Shown: positions 1-8,157, numbered from the stretch's first letter. The stretch: 64,000 nt of DNA from Nitrobacteraceae bacterium AZCC 1564 (GCA_036924835.1 JBAGRR010000001.1:5930410-5994409); one strand, 5' to 3'. The notes: generated from the sequence alone by a model not told the origin. Numbers and translations: made by a program.

Positions 1-2
1 TG

Positions 3-413
3 TTTATCAATGCACTTGCCACCACATCGGGCGGCTGGAGCGTTGGTCTGTTTGCGGGGCTCGGCGCCGCAACACTTGGCCTTGTCGTGCTGTTCTACTT
101 CATCAATTTAATTGCGAAGAGAATCCCGCTGCGGCCGCTGTTCATCATCACGTCGGCATTCCTGTTCGCGATGGGCATCAAGTTCATCGGTGAGGCGGTT
201 CAGGAATTCCAGGAACAGAGCATCGTGCCGTTCACCGAACTGAAAGGCTTCGGATGGCTGGAGTCGCTTGGCCTCAACCCCACCGTCGAGGCGTTGTCGG
301 CGCAGTTGCTGGTGATCTTGTTTGCGCTCGCGACCTTCTCGATCGTTCAGCGGAATGCGCGTTTGAGCCGGGAGGACAAAGCGTCTGCCGCATTGCGCGC
401 TTCAAAATCTTAA
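3..413 (+). CDS. FTR1-family iron permease, C-terminal part (truncated by window edge)
   Basis: An open frame runs in from the left edge without a start and ends at a TAA at 411-413, giving about 136 residues. The visible part is membrane protein: it holds WSVGLFAGLGAATLG, then a helix around FIITSAFLFAMGIKFIGEA, a loop, and a last helix before a charged tail. This is the usual C-terminal end of FTR1/EfeU-type ferrous/ferric permeases of the inner membrane, which take up iron with a partner oxidase or periplasmic protein. The REXXE iron-binding motifs would lie upstream of the window, so they cannot be checked. Family call fairly sure, exact subtype not. Confidence 0.75.
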   Translation, partial: FINALATTSGGWSVGLFAGLGAATLGLVVLFYFINLIAKRIPLRPLFIITSAFLFAMGIKFIGEAVQEFQEQSIVPFTELKGFGWLESLGLNPTVEALSAQLLVILFALATFSIVQRNARLSREDKASAALRASKS

Positions 414-449
414 GTTTTCAAAAAAAGTCCATTTGCTCTGTAAACTAAA

Positions 450-478
450 AACGCGGCGCCAATCCCCGGCGCCGCGTT
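450..478 (-). terminator. Rho-independent terminator of metY
   Basis: An 11-bp perfect stem (AACGCGGCGCC and its complement) with a 7-nt loop. Read on the minus strand it is followed by a run of T (complement of the A-run at 446-450). It lies between the converging FTR1 gene and metY and fits the end of metY. Confidence 0.8.
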
Positions 479-498
479 ACCTTTGAGAGACGTCTAAC

Positions 499-1779
499 TT
501 AGGCCTTCAGCGCCTGATCGAGATCGGCGATCAAATCTTCCTTGTCTTCGAGGCCGACCGACAGACGTACCACGTCAACGCCTGCGCCAGCTTGCGCCTT
601 CTGCGCGTCACTGAGCTGGCTGTGCGTGGTCGATGCCGGATGGATGATCAGCGAGCGAGTGTCGCCGACATTGGCAAGGTGCGAGAACAGCTTCACGTTC
701 GACACGAGATTGATGCCCGCGTCGTAGCCGCCCTTGAGGCCGAAAGTGAACACCGCGCCTGCGCCTTTCGGGGCGTATTTGCGGGCGAGATTGTGATAGC
801 GATCGCCGGGGAGGCCGGCGTAGTTGACCCATGCGACGGCAGGATGGTTCGACAGGAATTCAGCGACCGCCTTCGCGTTGTCGGAATGCCGCTGAACGCG
901 GAGCGACAAGGTCTCAATACCAGTCAGGATCAGGAACGAGTTGAATGGCGAGATTGCCGCTCCGATGTCGCGCAGGCCGAGGACGCGGGCTGCGATGGCG
1001 AAGGCGAAGTTGCCGAACGTCTCCTGCAGCTTGATGCCGTGGTACTCAGGGCGCGGCTCACTCAGCGCCGGATAGCGGCCATCGCGCGACCAGTCGAAGG
1101 TGCCAGCGTCAACAAGAATGCCGCCCAGCGAGTTGCCATGGCCGCCCAGGAACTTGGTCAGCGAGTGCACGACGATGTCGGCGCCGTGATCAATCGGGCG
1201 AATGAGGTAGGGCGAGGCGAGGGTGTTATCGACGATCAGCGGCACACCGGCATTTCGCGCAATCGTTGCGATGGCCTCGATGTCGGTGATCGTGCCGCCA
1301 GGATTAGCGATCGACTCGATGAAGATCGCCTTGGTCTTCGGCGTCACGGCGCGCTGGAAGCTCTGGACATCGTCGGTATCGGCCCACACCACGTTCCAGC
1401 CAAAGTTCTTGAAGGTGTGGTTGAACTGGTTGATCGATCCGCCGTACAGCCGCCGTGCCGCGATGAACTCATCTCCAGGCTGGAGCAGCGTGTTGAACAC
1501 CAGCATCTGCGCTGAGTGGCCGGAGGCGCATGCAACCGCAGCGGTGCCGCCTTCCAATGCTGCGACCCGCTCTTCGAGCACAGCCGTCGTGGGGTTGGTG
1601 ATGCGGGTATAGATGTTGCCAAAGGATTGCAGACCGAACAGGGACGCAGCGTGATCCGCATCATTAAAGACATAGGACGCGGTCTGGTAGATTGGCGTCG
1701 TCCGCGAACCCGTCGTCGGATCCGGCTGCGCGCCGGCGTGAATGGAGAGCGTGGAAAATCCCGGTAAACGGTCTGTCAT
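499..1779 (-). CDS. metY: O-acetylhomoserine sulfhydrylase (aminocarboxypropyltransferase)
   Basis: A 426-residue PLP enzyme of the Cys/Met metabolism family. It makes homocysteine from O-acetylhomoserine and sulfide in the cytoplasm, the direct sulfhydrylation route of methionine synthesis. The PLP-binding lysine is K209 in SLTKFLGGHG; YTRITNPT near residue 57 and the aspartate in IVDNTLASP are the other cofactor contacts typical of the family. Length matches MetY (about 425-430), longer than MetZ/MetB. The start is ATG at 1779. A two-hairpin repeat element begins only 33 bp upstream of the start codon, so the promoter must lie inside or beyond it. I saw no SAM-II riboswitch in the leader. 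Confidence 0.9.
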   Translation of the reverse strand: MTDRLPGFSTLSIHAGAQPDPTTGSRTTPIYQTASYVFNDADHAASLFGLQSFGNIYTRITNPTTAVLEERVAALEGGTAAVACASGHSAQMLVFNTLLQPGDEFIAARRLYGGSINQFNHTFKNFGWNVVWADTDDVQSFQRAVTPKTKAIFIESIANPGGTITDIEAIATIARNAGVPLIVDNTLASPYLIRPIDHGADIVVHSLTKFLGGHGNSLGGILVDAGTFDWSRDGRYPALSEPRPEYHGIKLQETFGNFAFAIAARVLGLRDIGAAISPFNSFLILTGIETLSLRVQRHSDNAKAVAEFLSNHPAVAWVNYAGLPGDRYHNLARKYAPKGAGAVFTFGLKGGYDAGINLVSNVKLFSHLANVGDTRSLIIHPASTTHSQLSDAQKAQAGAGVDVVRLSVGLEDKEDLIADLDQALKA

Positions 1780-1812
1780 GTGAAATCCTTCGTTCAGTGC
1801 CGTGAACCGGCC

Positions 1813-1981
1813 CTAGTGGTCCGATTCTAACATTTGCATCCCCGTTTCAGCAGGCGTGTTAGCAAATGTTAGAATCAAAGGACCACTAGCAAATATGAGT
1901 TTCTAGTGGAGTTTTGGATTTGACATTCGCTTGACGAACTCGCAGCCGGGTAGGTAGCGAATGTCAAATCCACTCCACTAG
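1813..1981. repeat. Two-hairpin CTAG-bounded composite element, copy 1
   Basis: Hairpin A (1813-1889) opens with CTAGTGGTCCGATTCTAAC and closes with its complement. A 13-nt linker with CAAATATGAG follows. Hairpin B (1903-1981) opens with CTAGTGGAGTTTTGGATTTG and closes with its complement. Each hairpin starts and ends with CTAG. It fills most of the 322 bp between metY and the CoA-binding protein gene, both on the minus strand. Copies of the same A-linker-B layout are at 3803, 8154 and 48672 (inverted). No coding content. Confidence 0.92.
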
Positions 1982-2101
1982 ATTGGAATCCTGCGGGCGC
2001 GCGCAAAATCAGTCAAGCGGGGTGCCACGATCGGCGTTAATGCGGAAGGAGATTGGTTCGTTTTGCCGCAGTGAAGACGAACATGCTGCGAAATCACGGC
2101 A

Positions 2102-2686
2102 TCATGAAACGTCGTTCTTGTCCTTTGCGACACGATCCGCTGCGGTGGTCGCGCCGCCACTGACGCTTGCACGATTCAATGACAGACGCATGCTGCTGGT
2201 AGGGATCGGTGCGCGTTTCGAGCTCAGGGTGCGCGAGTTCACGCCCATCCACTGAATTTCTGAAGTCAGGCGACCATATTCGATTTTCGGGCAGCGATTC
2301 ATCACGACCTTGATGCCGGCCGCTTCTGCCTTGGCCGCCGCGGCATCGTTGCGCACACCAAGTTGCATCCAGATCACCTTCGGCAATGTCGAAAGCTGCA
2401 AGACCTCGTCGACAATCGCGCCCGCATGATCTGAGTTGCGGAAGATGTCGACCATGTCGATTGGGCGTCCAATATCTTTCAATGAGCCGACGAAGGGCTT
2501 TCCAACTAGGCTTTTGCCGACCTGCCCCGGGTTGATCGGAATCATGTCGTAACCGCGCTCGGCGAGGTATTTGAACGCAAAGTAGCTCGGACGAACGTTG
2601 ACCGGGGAGGCGCCGACCATGGCGATGGTTTTGACCCCGGTGAGAATACCGCGGATGTAAGCGTCGTCGTATGCGTCGTGATTCAT
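2102..2686 (-). CDS. CoA-binding domain protein (YccU-like)
   Basis: A 194-residue protein with the CoA_binding Rossmann-like fold also seen in succinyl-CoA synthetase alpha. The N-terminal half has the glycine-rich stretch TIAMVGASP (residues 20-28) and IPINPGQVG, and VIWMQLGVRN matches the conserved QLGI/V segment of the family. The function of stand-alone members is not established; binding of CoA or a related nucleotide is inferred. The last 40 residues, rich in Ser, Arg and Ala, go beyond the usual ~145 residues and may be a variable tail. It starts 19 bp after the enoyl-CoA hydratase-like gene and is probably co-transcribed with it. Confidence 0.8.
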   Translation of the reverse strand: MNHDAYDDAYIRGILTGVKTIAMVGASPVNVRPSYFAFKYLAERGYDMIPINPGQVGKSLVGKPFVGSLKDIGRPIDMVDIFRNSDHAGAIVDEVLQLSTLPKVIWMQLGVRNDAAAAKAEAAGIKVVMNRCPKIEYGRLTSEIQWMGVNSRTLSSKRAPIPTSSMRLSLNRASVSGGATTAADRVAKDKNDVS

Positions 2687-2705
2687 CTTGGATTTTCCGC
2701 CGGCC

Positions 2706-3551
2706 TTACCGGTCTTCCCACTTGGGCGCGCGCTTCTCGATGAAGGCTCCGATGCCCTCCTGCGCGTCGCGCGCCATCATGTTCTCGGTCATCACCTGTG
2801 CCGTGTAAAGATAAGCATCCGCAAGGCTCATTTCGGCCTGCCGATAGAATGCCTCTTTGCCGATCTTGAGGGTGTAGGCCGACTTCAGCGCTATTTTCTT
2901 CGCAAGGTCGATCGCGGCCTGCCGCACCTCGCCGGCAGGGACGACGTTGTTAACGAGCCCGAGCTCCTGAGCCCGCTGTGCGGAAACCGGCTCGCCGGTC
3001 AGCAGCATATGCATCGCCTGCTTGCGCGAGATGTTTCGCGACAGCGCAACCATGGGGGTGGAGCAGAACAGCCCGATGTCGATGCCGGGCGTGGCGAACG
3101 TTGCTTGCTCGGACGCCACCGCAAGATCGCATGTCGCAACCAACTGACAGCCTGCGGCGGTTGCGAGACCCTGCACAGCGGCGACCACGGGTTTGGGAAG
3201 ATGCACGATGGTCTGCATCATCGTGCTGCAGGCCGTCATGACCTGCGCAAAGTAGGCGCGTCCGTTGTCCGGGTCAGTGCGGCGCGCGGTCAGTTCCTTC
3301 AGATCGTGTCCCGAAGAGAATGCGGGGCCATTCGCTGCAATAACGACAGCGCGGATCACCTTGTCCTCGCGGACGGAGTCCAGTTGCGCCTGCAGCGACG
3401 CGATCATCGCTTCTGACAGCGCGTTGCGGGATTTGGGGGAATCCAGCGTCAACACGGCAATGCCGTCGATCGTTTCGCGCAACAAAGGCGAGGGTGATTG
3501 AGTCGGTGGTGCCGTTGCAGCCTGGATCGTCATGGCGATGTCCGTTGTCAT
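2706..3551 (-). CDS. Enoyl-CoA hydratase/isomerase family protein lacking both catalytic glutamates
   Basis: A 281-residue crotonase-fold protein with an N-terminal extension of about 20 residues. Oxyanion-hole regions are present (AFSSGHDLKEL near 77-87 and AAGCQLVATCD near 132-142) and the C-terminal FIEKRAPKW is typical. Aligning by eye with rat mitochondrial enoyl-CoA hydratase, Glu144 is replaced by Gln136 and Glu164 by Gly156. It therefore resembles the ECHDC3 branch and may not be a normal hydratase; isomerase, thioesterase or non-enzymatic roles are possible. The downstream neighbour is a CoA-binding protein, which fits acyl-CoA work. Start ATG at 3551 chosen by frame; an internal Met at residue 7 is possible. 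Confidence 0.82.
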   Translation of the reverse strand: MTTDIAMTIQAATAPPTQSPSPLLRETIDGIAVLTLDSPKSRNALSEAMIASLQAQLDSVREDKVIRAVVIAANGPAFSSGHDLKELTARRTDPDNGRAYFAQVMTACSTMMQTIVHLPKPVVAAVQGLATAAGCQLVATCDLAVASEQATFATPGIDIGLFCSTPMVALSRNISRKQAMHMLLTGEPVSAQRAQELGLVNNVVPAGEVRQAAIDLAKKIALKSAYTLKIGKEAFYRQAEMSLADAYLYTAQVMTENMMARDAQEGIGAFIEKRAPKWEDR

Positions 3552-3641
3552 TACGCCGTTTGTAGGCGAGGGGACGCCGATGTGAAATCTGTTTCCACTT
3601 TTGCTGATCGCCCTGTGTGTTACAAGGCCGTCATATAAGCA

Positions 3642-3806
3642 CTAGCGTGGCGGTTCAGAAGTCCGCATCATTTGTGCGGCAAGTCTGAAATGCGGACTTC
3701 TGAACCAAAGCCACACTAGATCAATAACTTGCTAGTGTCCTCCGATTCCGAAGTTCGCAAACGAGGGTGCAGCGGAATGATGCGAACTTCGGAATCGGGA
3801 CACTAG
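3642..3806. repeat. Two-hairpin CTAG-bounded composite element, diverged subfamily (hairpins C and D)
   Basis: Hairpin C (3642-3719) opens with CTAGCGTGGCGGTTCAG and closes with CTGAACCAAAGCCACACTAG. The 12-nt linker ATCAATAACTTG follows, then hairpin D (3732-3806) from CTAGTGTCCTCCGATTC to GAATCGGGACACTAG. Read in reverse complement, its order, lengths and linker parallel the A-linker-B element: D corresponds to A and C to B. Its last CTAG (3803-3806) is also the first CTAG of the adjoining A/B copy. Together the two elements fill the 436-bp gap between the enoyl-CoA hydratase-like gene and the thioesterase gene; nothing else is visible there. Confidence 0.85.
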
Positions 3807-3971
3807 TGGTCCAATTCTAACATTTGCATCCCGTTGCAGCAGGTACGTTTGCAAATGTTAGAATCAAAAGGACCACTAGCAAATATAAGTTTCTAGTGGA
3901 GTTTTGGATTTGACATTCGCTTCCAGGCTTCGCTGCTACATGGGTAGCGAATGTCAAATCCACTCCACTAG
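3803..3971. repeat. Two-hairpin CTAG-bounded composite element, copy 2
   Basis: Same layout as copy 1: hairpin A 3803-3879, linker with CAAATATAAG, hairpin B 3893-3971. It shares its left CTAG with the diverged C/D element, so the two sit head to tail with no spacer. It ends 16 bp before the thioesterase start codon. A frame opening inside it (from 3904) joins the thioesterase frame, but that extension is repeat sequence, not gene. Confidence 0.92.
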
Positions 3972-3987
3972 CCAGGGCAGACCACCC

Positions 3988-4419
3988 ATGAATAAAGCTA
4001 AAATGACTGTGGCGGAGCTTCAGGCGTTCCTCCACAAGGAGTTTCCGCAGGCTTTCGCCAGCGGTGAAATCCTGATCGAGAGCGCGGACGGCGCAACCAG
4101 CCTGCTACGCCAGCCTTATAATGCGCGGATGCTGCGGCCAGGCGGAACGGTTTCGGGGCCGACGCTCATGGCTCTGGCTGATTTCGCGATGTACGTGGTC
4201 TTATTGTCAGCAATCGGCCCCGTCGGGCTCGCGGTGACTACAAGTCTCAACATCAACTTCCTTCGAAAAGGACAGCCGGGACAGGATATCGTCGCTGCCG
4301 CCAAGCTCATGAAGCTTGGAAAGCGGCTTGCCGTCGGCGAAGTGCTGCTGCTGTCTGGGACATCCCCGGACCCGATCGCGCACGTGACCGCGACCTATTC
4401 CATTCCGAATGCTCAATGA
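3988..4419 (+). CDS. PaaI-family hotdog-fold thioesterase
   Basis: A 143-residue hotdog protein. MLRPGGTVSGPTLMALADFAM (split by frame around residues 47-66) carries the PaaI-type HGG-like and ADxA segment, and TTSLNINFLRKG is the conserved central strand. Members hydrolyse acyl-CoA thioesters in the cytoplasm; the substrate here is unknown. I start at ATG 3988 because the longer open frame upstream is the B hairpin of a repeat. ATG 4003 is an alternative, and the Shine-Dalgarno signal is weak (AGGGCAG). It may use a promoter within or beyond the repeat. Confidence 0.8.
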   Translation: MNKAKMTVAELQAFLHKEFPQAFASGEILIESADGATSLLRQPYNARMLRPGGTVSGPTLMALADFAMYVVLLSAIGPVGLAVTTSLNINFLRKGQPGQDIVAAAKLMKLGKRLAVGEVLLLSGTSPDPIAHVTATYSIPNAQ

Positions 4420-4426
4420 TTCTACA

Positions 4427-4448
4427 GGTATCAAAATACCATATTTTT
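4427..4448 (+). terminator. Possible weak terminator after the thioesterase gene
   Basis: A 5-bp stem GGTAT/ATACC with a 4-nt loop, followed by ATATTTTT, 8 bp after the stop codon. The stem is short and AT-rich, so this is tentative. Confidence 0.35.
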
Positions 4449-4569
4449 AAGTTATTGATTTGTAAGTTCTATTTCGTGCGATGAGGCGTTGACGTGTGCG
4501 GCGCCGTTATTTAGAAACCGCGGCAGCTTTGGCGATTTGCGCCGAACATCAATTTCACGGATCCCTCAC

Positions 4570-5034
4570 ATGAAGACGTTTTCGGCCAAGCCAGCCGAGG
4601 TCAATAAGAAGTGGGTGCTGATCGACGCCAAGGGTTTGGTCGTCGGCCGTCTCGCTTCTTTGGTTGCCATGCGTTTGCGCGGCAAGCACCTCCCGACTTA
4701 CACGCCTCACGTTGATTGCGGTGACAACGTCATCATTATCAACGCTGCTCAGGTCGTCCTCACCGGACGCAAGCGTGAGAACAAGGTTTACTACAAGCAC
4801 ACCGGCTTCATCGGTGGCATCAAGGAGCGCACCGCAAAGTCGATCCTTGAAGGCCGCTTCCCGGAGCGCGTTGTTGAGAAGGCTGTCGAGCGCATGATCC
4901 CGCGCGGACCGCTGGGCCGCGTACAGATGGGCAACCTGCGTGTCTATCCGGGTGCCGAGCATCCGCATGAAGCACAGCAGCCTGAAGTCGTGGATGTTGC
5001 ATCGATGAACCGTAAGAACATGAGGGTCGCATAA
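4570..5034 (+). CDS. rplM: 50S ribosomal protein L13
   Basis: A 154-residue L13, part of the large ribosomal subunit. It shows the family marks [16 protein letters not shown], the [13 protein letters not shown] segment, MIPRGPLGR and [15 protein letters not shown] start at ATG 4570 ([11 protein letters not shown]), the usual alphaproteobacterial start; the frame is open upstream to 4489 but those residues do not match L13. It overlaps rpsI by one base (TAATG), the standard rplM-rpsI operon. Its promoter must lie in the AT-rich 4420-4569 stretch; no clear boxes were assigned. Confidence 0.97.
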   Translation: MKTFSAKPAEVNKKWVLIDAKGLVVGRLASLVAMRLRGKHLPTYTPHVDCGDNVIIINAAQVVLTGRKRENKVYYKHTGFIGGIKERTAKSILEGRFPERVVEKAVERMIPRGPLGRVQMGNLRVYPGAEHPHEAQQPEVVDVASMNRKNMRVA

Positions 5035-5510
5035 TGTCCGACACCATGCAGTCCCTCGACCAGTTGTCGTCGCTCAAGACCGCGACCGCCGAAGGTCCGA
5101 AGTACGTCAAGAAGGTCGACAAGCTTGGCCGCGCTTACGCTACCGGCAAGCGCAAGGACGCGGTTGCCCGCGTCTGGATCAAGCCGGGTTCCGGCAAGAT
5201 CGTCGTCAACTCCCGCGAAGTCGAAGTCTATTTCGCTCGCCCGGTGCTGCGCATGATGATCCAGCAGCCGATCGTCGCTGCTGCCCGTCAGGACCAGTAC
5301 GACGTGTTCTGCACCGTTGCAGGCGGTGGTCTCTCCGGTCAGGCGGGCGCTGTGCGTCATGGCATCTCGAAGGCTCTCACCAACTTTGAGCCTGAGCTGC
5401 GCGGCGTCCTCAAGAAGGGCGGCTTCCTGACCCGTGACTCGCGTGTCGTCGAACGTAAGAAGTACGGCAAGGCCAAGGCCCGCCGCTCCTTCCAGTTCTC
5501 GAAGCGTTAA
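5034..5510 (+). CDS. rpsI: 30S ribosomal protein S9
   Basis: A 158-residue S9 of the small ribosomal subunit. [21 protein letters not shown], the [15 protein letters not shown] core and the basic C-terminal tail ending [11 protein letters not shown] are diagnostic; the tail reaches the P-site tRNA. The N-terminal extension of about 25 residues is normal in Rhizobiales. Start ATG 5034 overlaps the rplM stop by one base, indicating translational coupling. A strong terminator follows at 5551. Confidence 0.97.
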   Translation: MSDTMQSLDQLSSLKTATAEGPKYVKKVDKLGRAYATGKRKDAVARVWIKPGSGKIVVNSREVEVYFARPVLRMMIQQPIVAAARQDQYDVFCTVAGGGLSGQAGAVRHGISKALTNFEPELRGVLKKGGFLTRDSRVVERKKYGKAKARRSFQFSKR

Positions 5511-5550
5511 TCGCGACGATCAAATTGTCCGCAACCGCGGATTGGTTTCA

Positions 5551-5577
5551 AAGGGCGCCTCTTGGGGCGCCCTTTTT
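5551..5577 (+). terminator. Rho-independent terminator of rplM-rpsI
   Basis: A 9-bp stem (AAGGGCGCC with GGCGCCCTT) and a 6-nt loop followed by TTTTTG, 41 bp after the rpsI stop. Confidence 0.9.
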
Positions 5578-5753
5578 GCTTGTCCGAATCCAAAGTTCGC
5601 CTCTGATGAGTTCCAGACGTTGCGGAATTGCAGATAATTTTTCGCGAAAATTGTGTGACGGGCGCAAACGGAGTCCCAAGATACCGCCGCTAGCCTCTGA
5701 TCGGCTGAGGGGGCTATTCCGGCTCCGTCTTTTTTCAAAGCGCACTATTAAAG

Positions 5754-7001
5754 ATGCCCGCTGGATCGCACCTGTCGCTGGATATTTCCACGCTGTACCT
5801 CATTGCCACGTTAGCCGCCGCACTTCTCGGGATCATGCTGCTGTTCTTCTGGCGGCAGGAGAAGATCCCGGCACTCGGATGGTGGGGCGCGGCCTATCTT
5901 TTAGGTGCGGCATCGATTGCGTTATGGATCGCAGGCGGTGCGCAACTCGGTCAATGGCTGTCACTGGCGGTGAGCGCTGTAGGCTTCTTCGCCTGCGGTC
6001 TGGTCTGGGACGCCGCGCGCGTCTTTCACGGCCGCGCCCCGAACTGGATCCTTGTTCTCGCCGGTCCGGCGCTTTGGGTTGCAGCGATGATCGCGCTTGA
6101 TCCGCTCGATCCGGAAAAGCGCATGATCCTGAGTGCCGGCATCGTCGCGGTCTACGCTATGCTCACAGCGAGTGAGTTATGGCGCGAGCGCCGCAAGAGT
6201 TTACGGGCGCGGTGGCCTGCGATCATCGTTCCAGTTCTGCATGGTGCCGTGCTGGTGATGCCCATCGTGCTCGGAGATATGATGCGTGCGACCGGTGCCA
6301 CTATTGGAGCAGGATGGGTCGCAGTCTTTGCGGCAGAACTCGTGCTCTATGCCGTGGGCACGGTGTTCATCATCTTCCTGCTGGTTTCTGAGCGGACGGT
6401 CAGCGCACACAAGACCGCGGCGTCGATCGATCCGCTCACGGGTCTGCTCAACCGCCGCGGATTCGGCGAGGCAACGTCACGCATGATTGAGCGGGAGGCC
6501 AAGGCGGGCCGTCCGGTGACCGTAATGATTTTCGACATCGACCATTTCAAATCCGTCAATGATCGCTTCGGCCATGCGGCCGGTGACGATATCTTGAAAG
6601 TATTCTCGCATTGCATTGTCACGTCTTTGCGGATCACCGATCTTGTCGGCCGCGTCGGCGGCGAGGAATTTGCCGCGCTTCTGCCGTGCGCCATGGATGA
6701 AGCGCTGCTCGCGGCCGAACGCGTGCGTGAAGCGTTCGAGGCATCCGGCGTATGCGTCGATGATGAACCACTGGCAACGACCGTGAGCATAGGTGTTGCG
6801 GGCGGTCCCGCGAACACGGAGCTTGAGGTGCTGATGGCCTCAGCCGACACCGCTCTTTATCAGGCCAAACGTGGTGGGCGTAATCGGGTGGAGGCGGCTG
6901 CAGAACAGCGTCCGCTGTCGCTTGAACAGTCGCGCCGCAAGATCGCTGGTGCATCGCACCATGACGTCCATCCAGTTCCAGCGATGGAAATTCGGATCTG
7001 A
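5754..7001 (+). CDS. Membrane diguanylate cyclase (GGDEF domain)
   Basis: A 415-residue protein. Residues about 10-210 form six or seven hydrophobic segments with short loops; no named sensor domain was recognised there. Residues 225-385 form a GGDEF domain with DPLTGLLNRRGF, FDIDHFKSVND and the active-site signature GGEEF at 302-306. RITD at 293-296, five residues before it, is a proper RxxD inhibitory site. It should make cyclic di-GMP from two GTP at the inner membrane and be product-inhibited. There is no EAL domain. It stands alone between rpsI and the DMT transporter gene; the input signal is unknown. Confidence 0.92.
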   Translation: MPAGSHLSLDISTLYLIATLAAALLGIMLLFFWRQEKIPALGWWGAAYLLGAASIALWIAGGAQLGQWLSLAVSAVGFFACGLVWDAARVFHGRAPNWILVLAGPALWVAAMIALDPLDPEKRMILSAGIVAVYAMLTASELWRERRKSLRARWPAIIVPVLHGAVLVMPIVLGDMMRATGATIGAGWVAVFAAELVLYAVGTVFIIFLLVSERTVSAHKTAASIDPLTGLLNRRGFGEATSRMIEREAKAGRPVTVMIFDIDHFKSVNDRFGHAAGDDILKVFSHCIVTSLRITDLVGRVGGEEFAALLPCAMDEALLAAERVREAFEASGVCVDDEPLATTVSIGVAGGPANTELEVLMASADTALYQAKRGGRNRVEAAAEQRPLSLEQSRRKIAGASHHDVHPVPAMEIRI

Positions 7002-7088
7002 TGCACGGACCACGCAATAGGGCTGCATCAAACGTCGATGCGGTCCGCAAAAGTGCGGCTGGTACTTTTACCGAAATCAACTAAAGCT

Positions 7089-7116
7089 CCCGCTCCCTCA
7101 CGATCCGAGGGCGGGG
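7089..7116 (+). terminator. Possible terminator or hairpin before the DMT transporter gene
   Basis: An imperfect GC-rich stem, CCCGCTCCCTC against GAGGGCGGGG with a 7-nt loop, followed by ATTTCGTT. It lies after the diguanylate cyclase gene and 9 bp before the next start codon. There is no long T-run, so the call is weak. Confidence 0.3.
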
Positions 7117-7125
7117 ATTTCGTTA

Positions 7126-8157
7126 ATGCTTGGTGCAATTTATGCGGCGCTGGCCGCGCTCACATTCGCCATGAACAACACGGCGATGCGCCGGGGCGTG
7201 CTGACGGGCTCGGTCACGCAGGCCATGGCCATCACGGTGCCGCTCGGCGGAGTGGGCTTCGTTATCATTGCGGCGATCTCCGGCCAGCTCGGTTCTCTGT
7301 CTTCGTTTCCTCCCATTGCTTTGTCCTGGCTTATCGCTCAGGGCTGCCTGCATTTCCTGTTGGGGCGGTTTTTCAACTACCAGGCCAACAAGCTCGTCGG
7401 CGTGAACATCTCCGCGCCGGTGGTTCAGCTCCAGGTCGTGGTGACGATGTTGCTCGCCGTTGTACTGATGAAGGAACCGTTCACGGTGCTTCAACTGTTC
7501 GGCACGATCTTGATGCTTGCCGGATCATTCGCGACACAACTGCATTCGACAATCGGTAAGCGCGTTGTGCGCTCCGAAAAGGTGGTTGCCGTTGAGGCCG
7601 CACCTTCGGCGGCCAAGCCCATGTTCAAGCCGCAATACCTGCCAGGATTCTTGAGCGCGCTGGGGGCGGCCACCTGTTACGGCATTTCCCCGCTCATGGT
7701 GCGCATGGCGTTCGAAAGCATGCCGGTAAAGAGCCCCATGGCGGGAGGCGTGATTGCCTACACGGCGGCCACCATCGTGCTGTGCTTCCTGGTCCTGCCA
7801 TCCCCATCGATCCGCAAGGACGTGCTTTCGCTGAATCGAAGCAACGCGATGTGGTTCGTGGGGTCCGCTATCCTCGTCGCGATGTCGCAAGGCTTCGTCT
7901 ATGCGTCGCTGGCTGTTGCGCCGCTGATGGTGGTGACGCCCATTCTGCAGTTGTCGCTGGTCTTCCGGCTGTTCCTGTCGCAGATGATCAATCGCGAGCA
8001 TGAGGTGTTGAATACATCCGTTGTCGTCGGGGCCTTAGTGACGATCGTTGGCTCCATCATCGTTTCGCTGGACACCAACTACGTGCTGTCGTTAGCGGAC
8101 CTGACTGGCCGTGTTGCCGATATTCTGCGCTTCCGTCTGGATGGCGGGGGTCCCTAG
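7126..8157 (+). CDS. DMT-superfamily (EamA) membrane transporter
   Basis: A 343-residue integral membrane protein with about ten hydrophobic helices in two EamA-type halves, joined by a cytoplasmic loop near residues 140-170. AALTFAMNNTAMRRG opens the first repeat and LMKEPFTVLQLFGTILMLAGS closes it. The family exports or exchanges small metabolites such as amino acids; the substrate is unknown. Start ATG 7126 lacks a strong Shine-Dalgarno sequence. Its stop codon TAG (8155-8157) is inside the first CTAG of repeat copy 3, so the element supplied or preserved the end of the gene. Confidence 0.82.
   Translation: MLGAIYAALAALTFAMNNTAMRRGVLTGSVTQAMAITVPLGGVGFVIIAAISGQLGSLSSFPPIALSWLIAQGCLHFLLGRFFNYQANKLVGVNISAPVVQLQVVVTMLLAVVLMKEPFTVLQLFGTILMLAGSFATQLHSTIGKRVVRSEKVVAVEAAPSAAKPMFKPQYLPGFLSALGAATCYGISPLMVRMAFESMPVKSPMAGGVIAYTAATIVLCFLVLPSPSIRKDVLSLNRSNAMWFVGSAILVAMSQGFVYASLAVAPLMVVTPILQLSLVFRLFLSQMINREHEVLNTSVVVGALVTIVGSIIVSLDTNYVLSLADLTGRVADILRFRLDGGGP

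Noticed and set aside
1780..1812. SAM-II riboswitch upstream of metY
   Set aside because: The leader before the repeat element is only 33 bp and shows no SAM-II pseudoknot sequence; the rest is the repeat.
1903..1981. TTGACA inside hairpin B as a mobile -35 promoter box
   Set aside because: The TTTGACATTCGC arm contains TTGACA in every B copy except one arm of copy 4, but I could not pair it with a convincing -10 at 16-18 bp in the copies checked.
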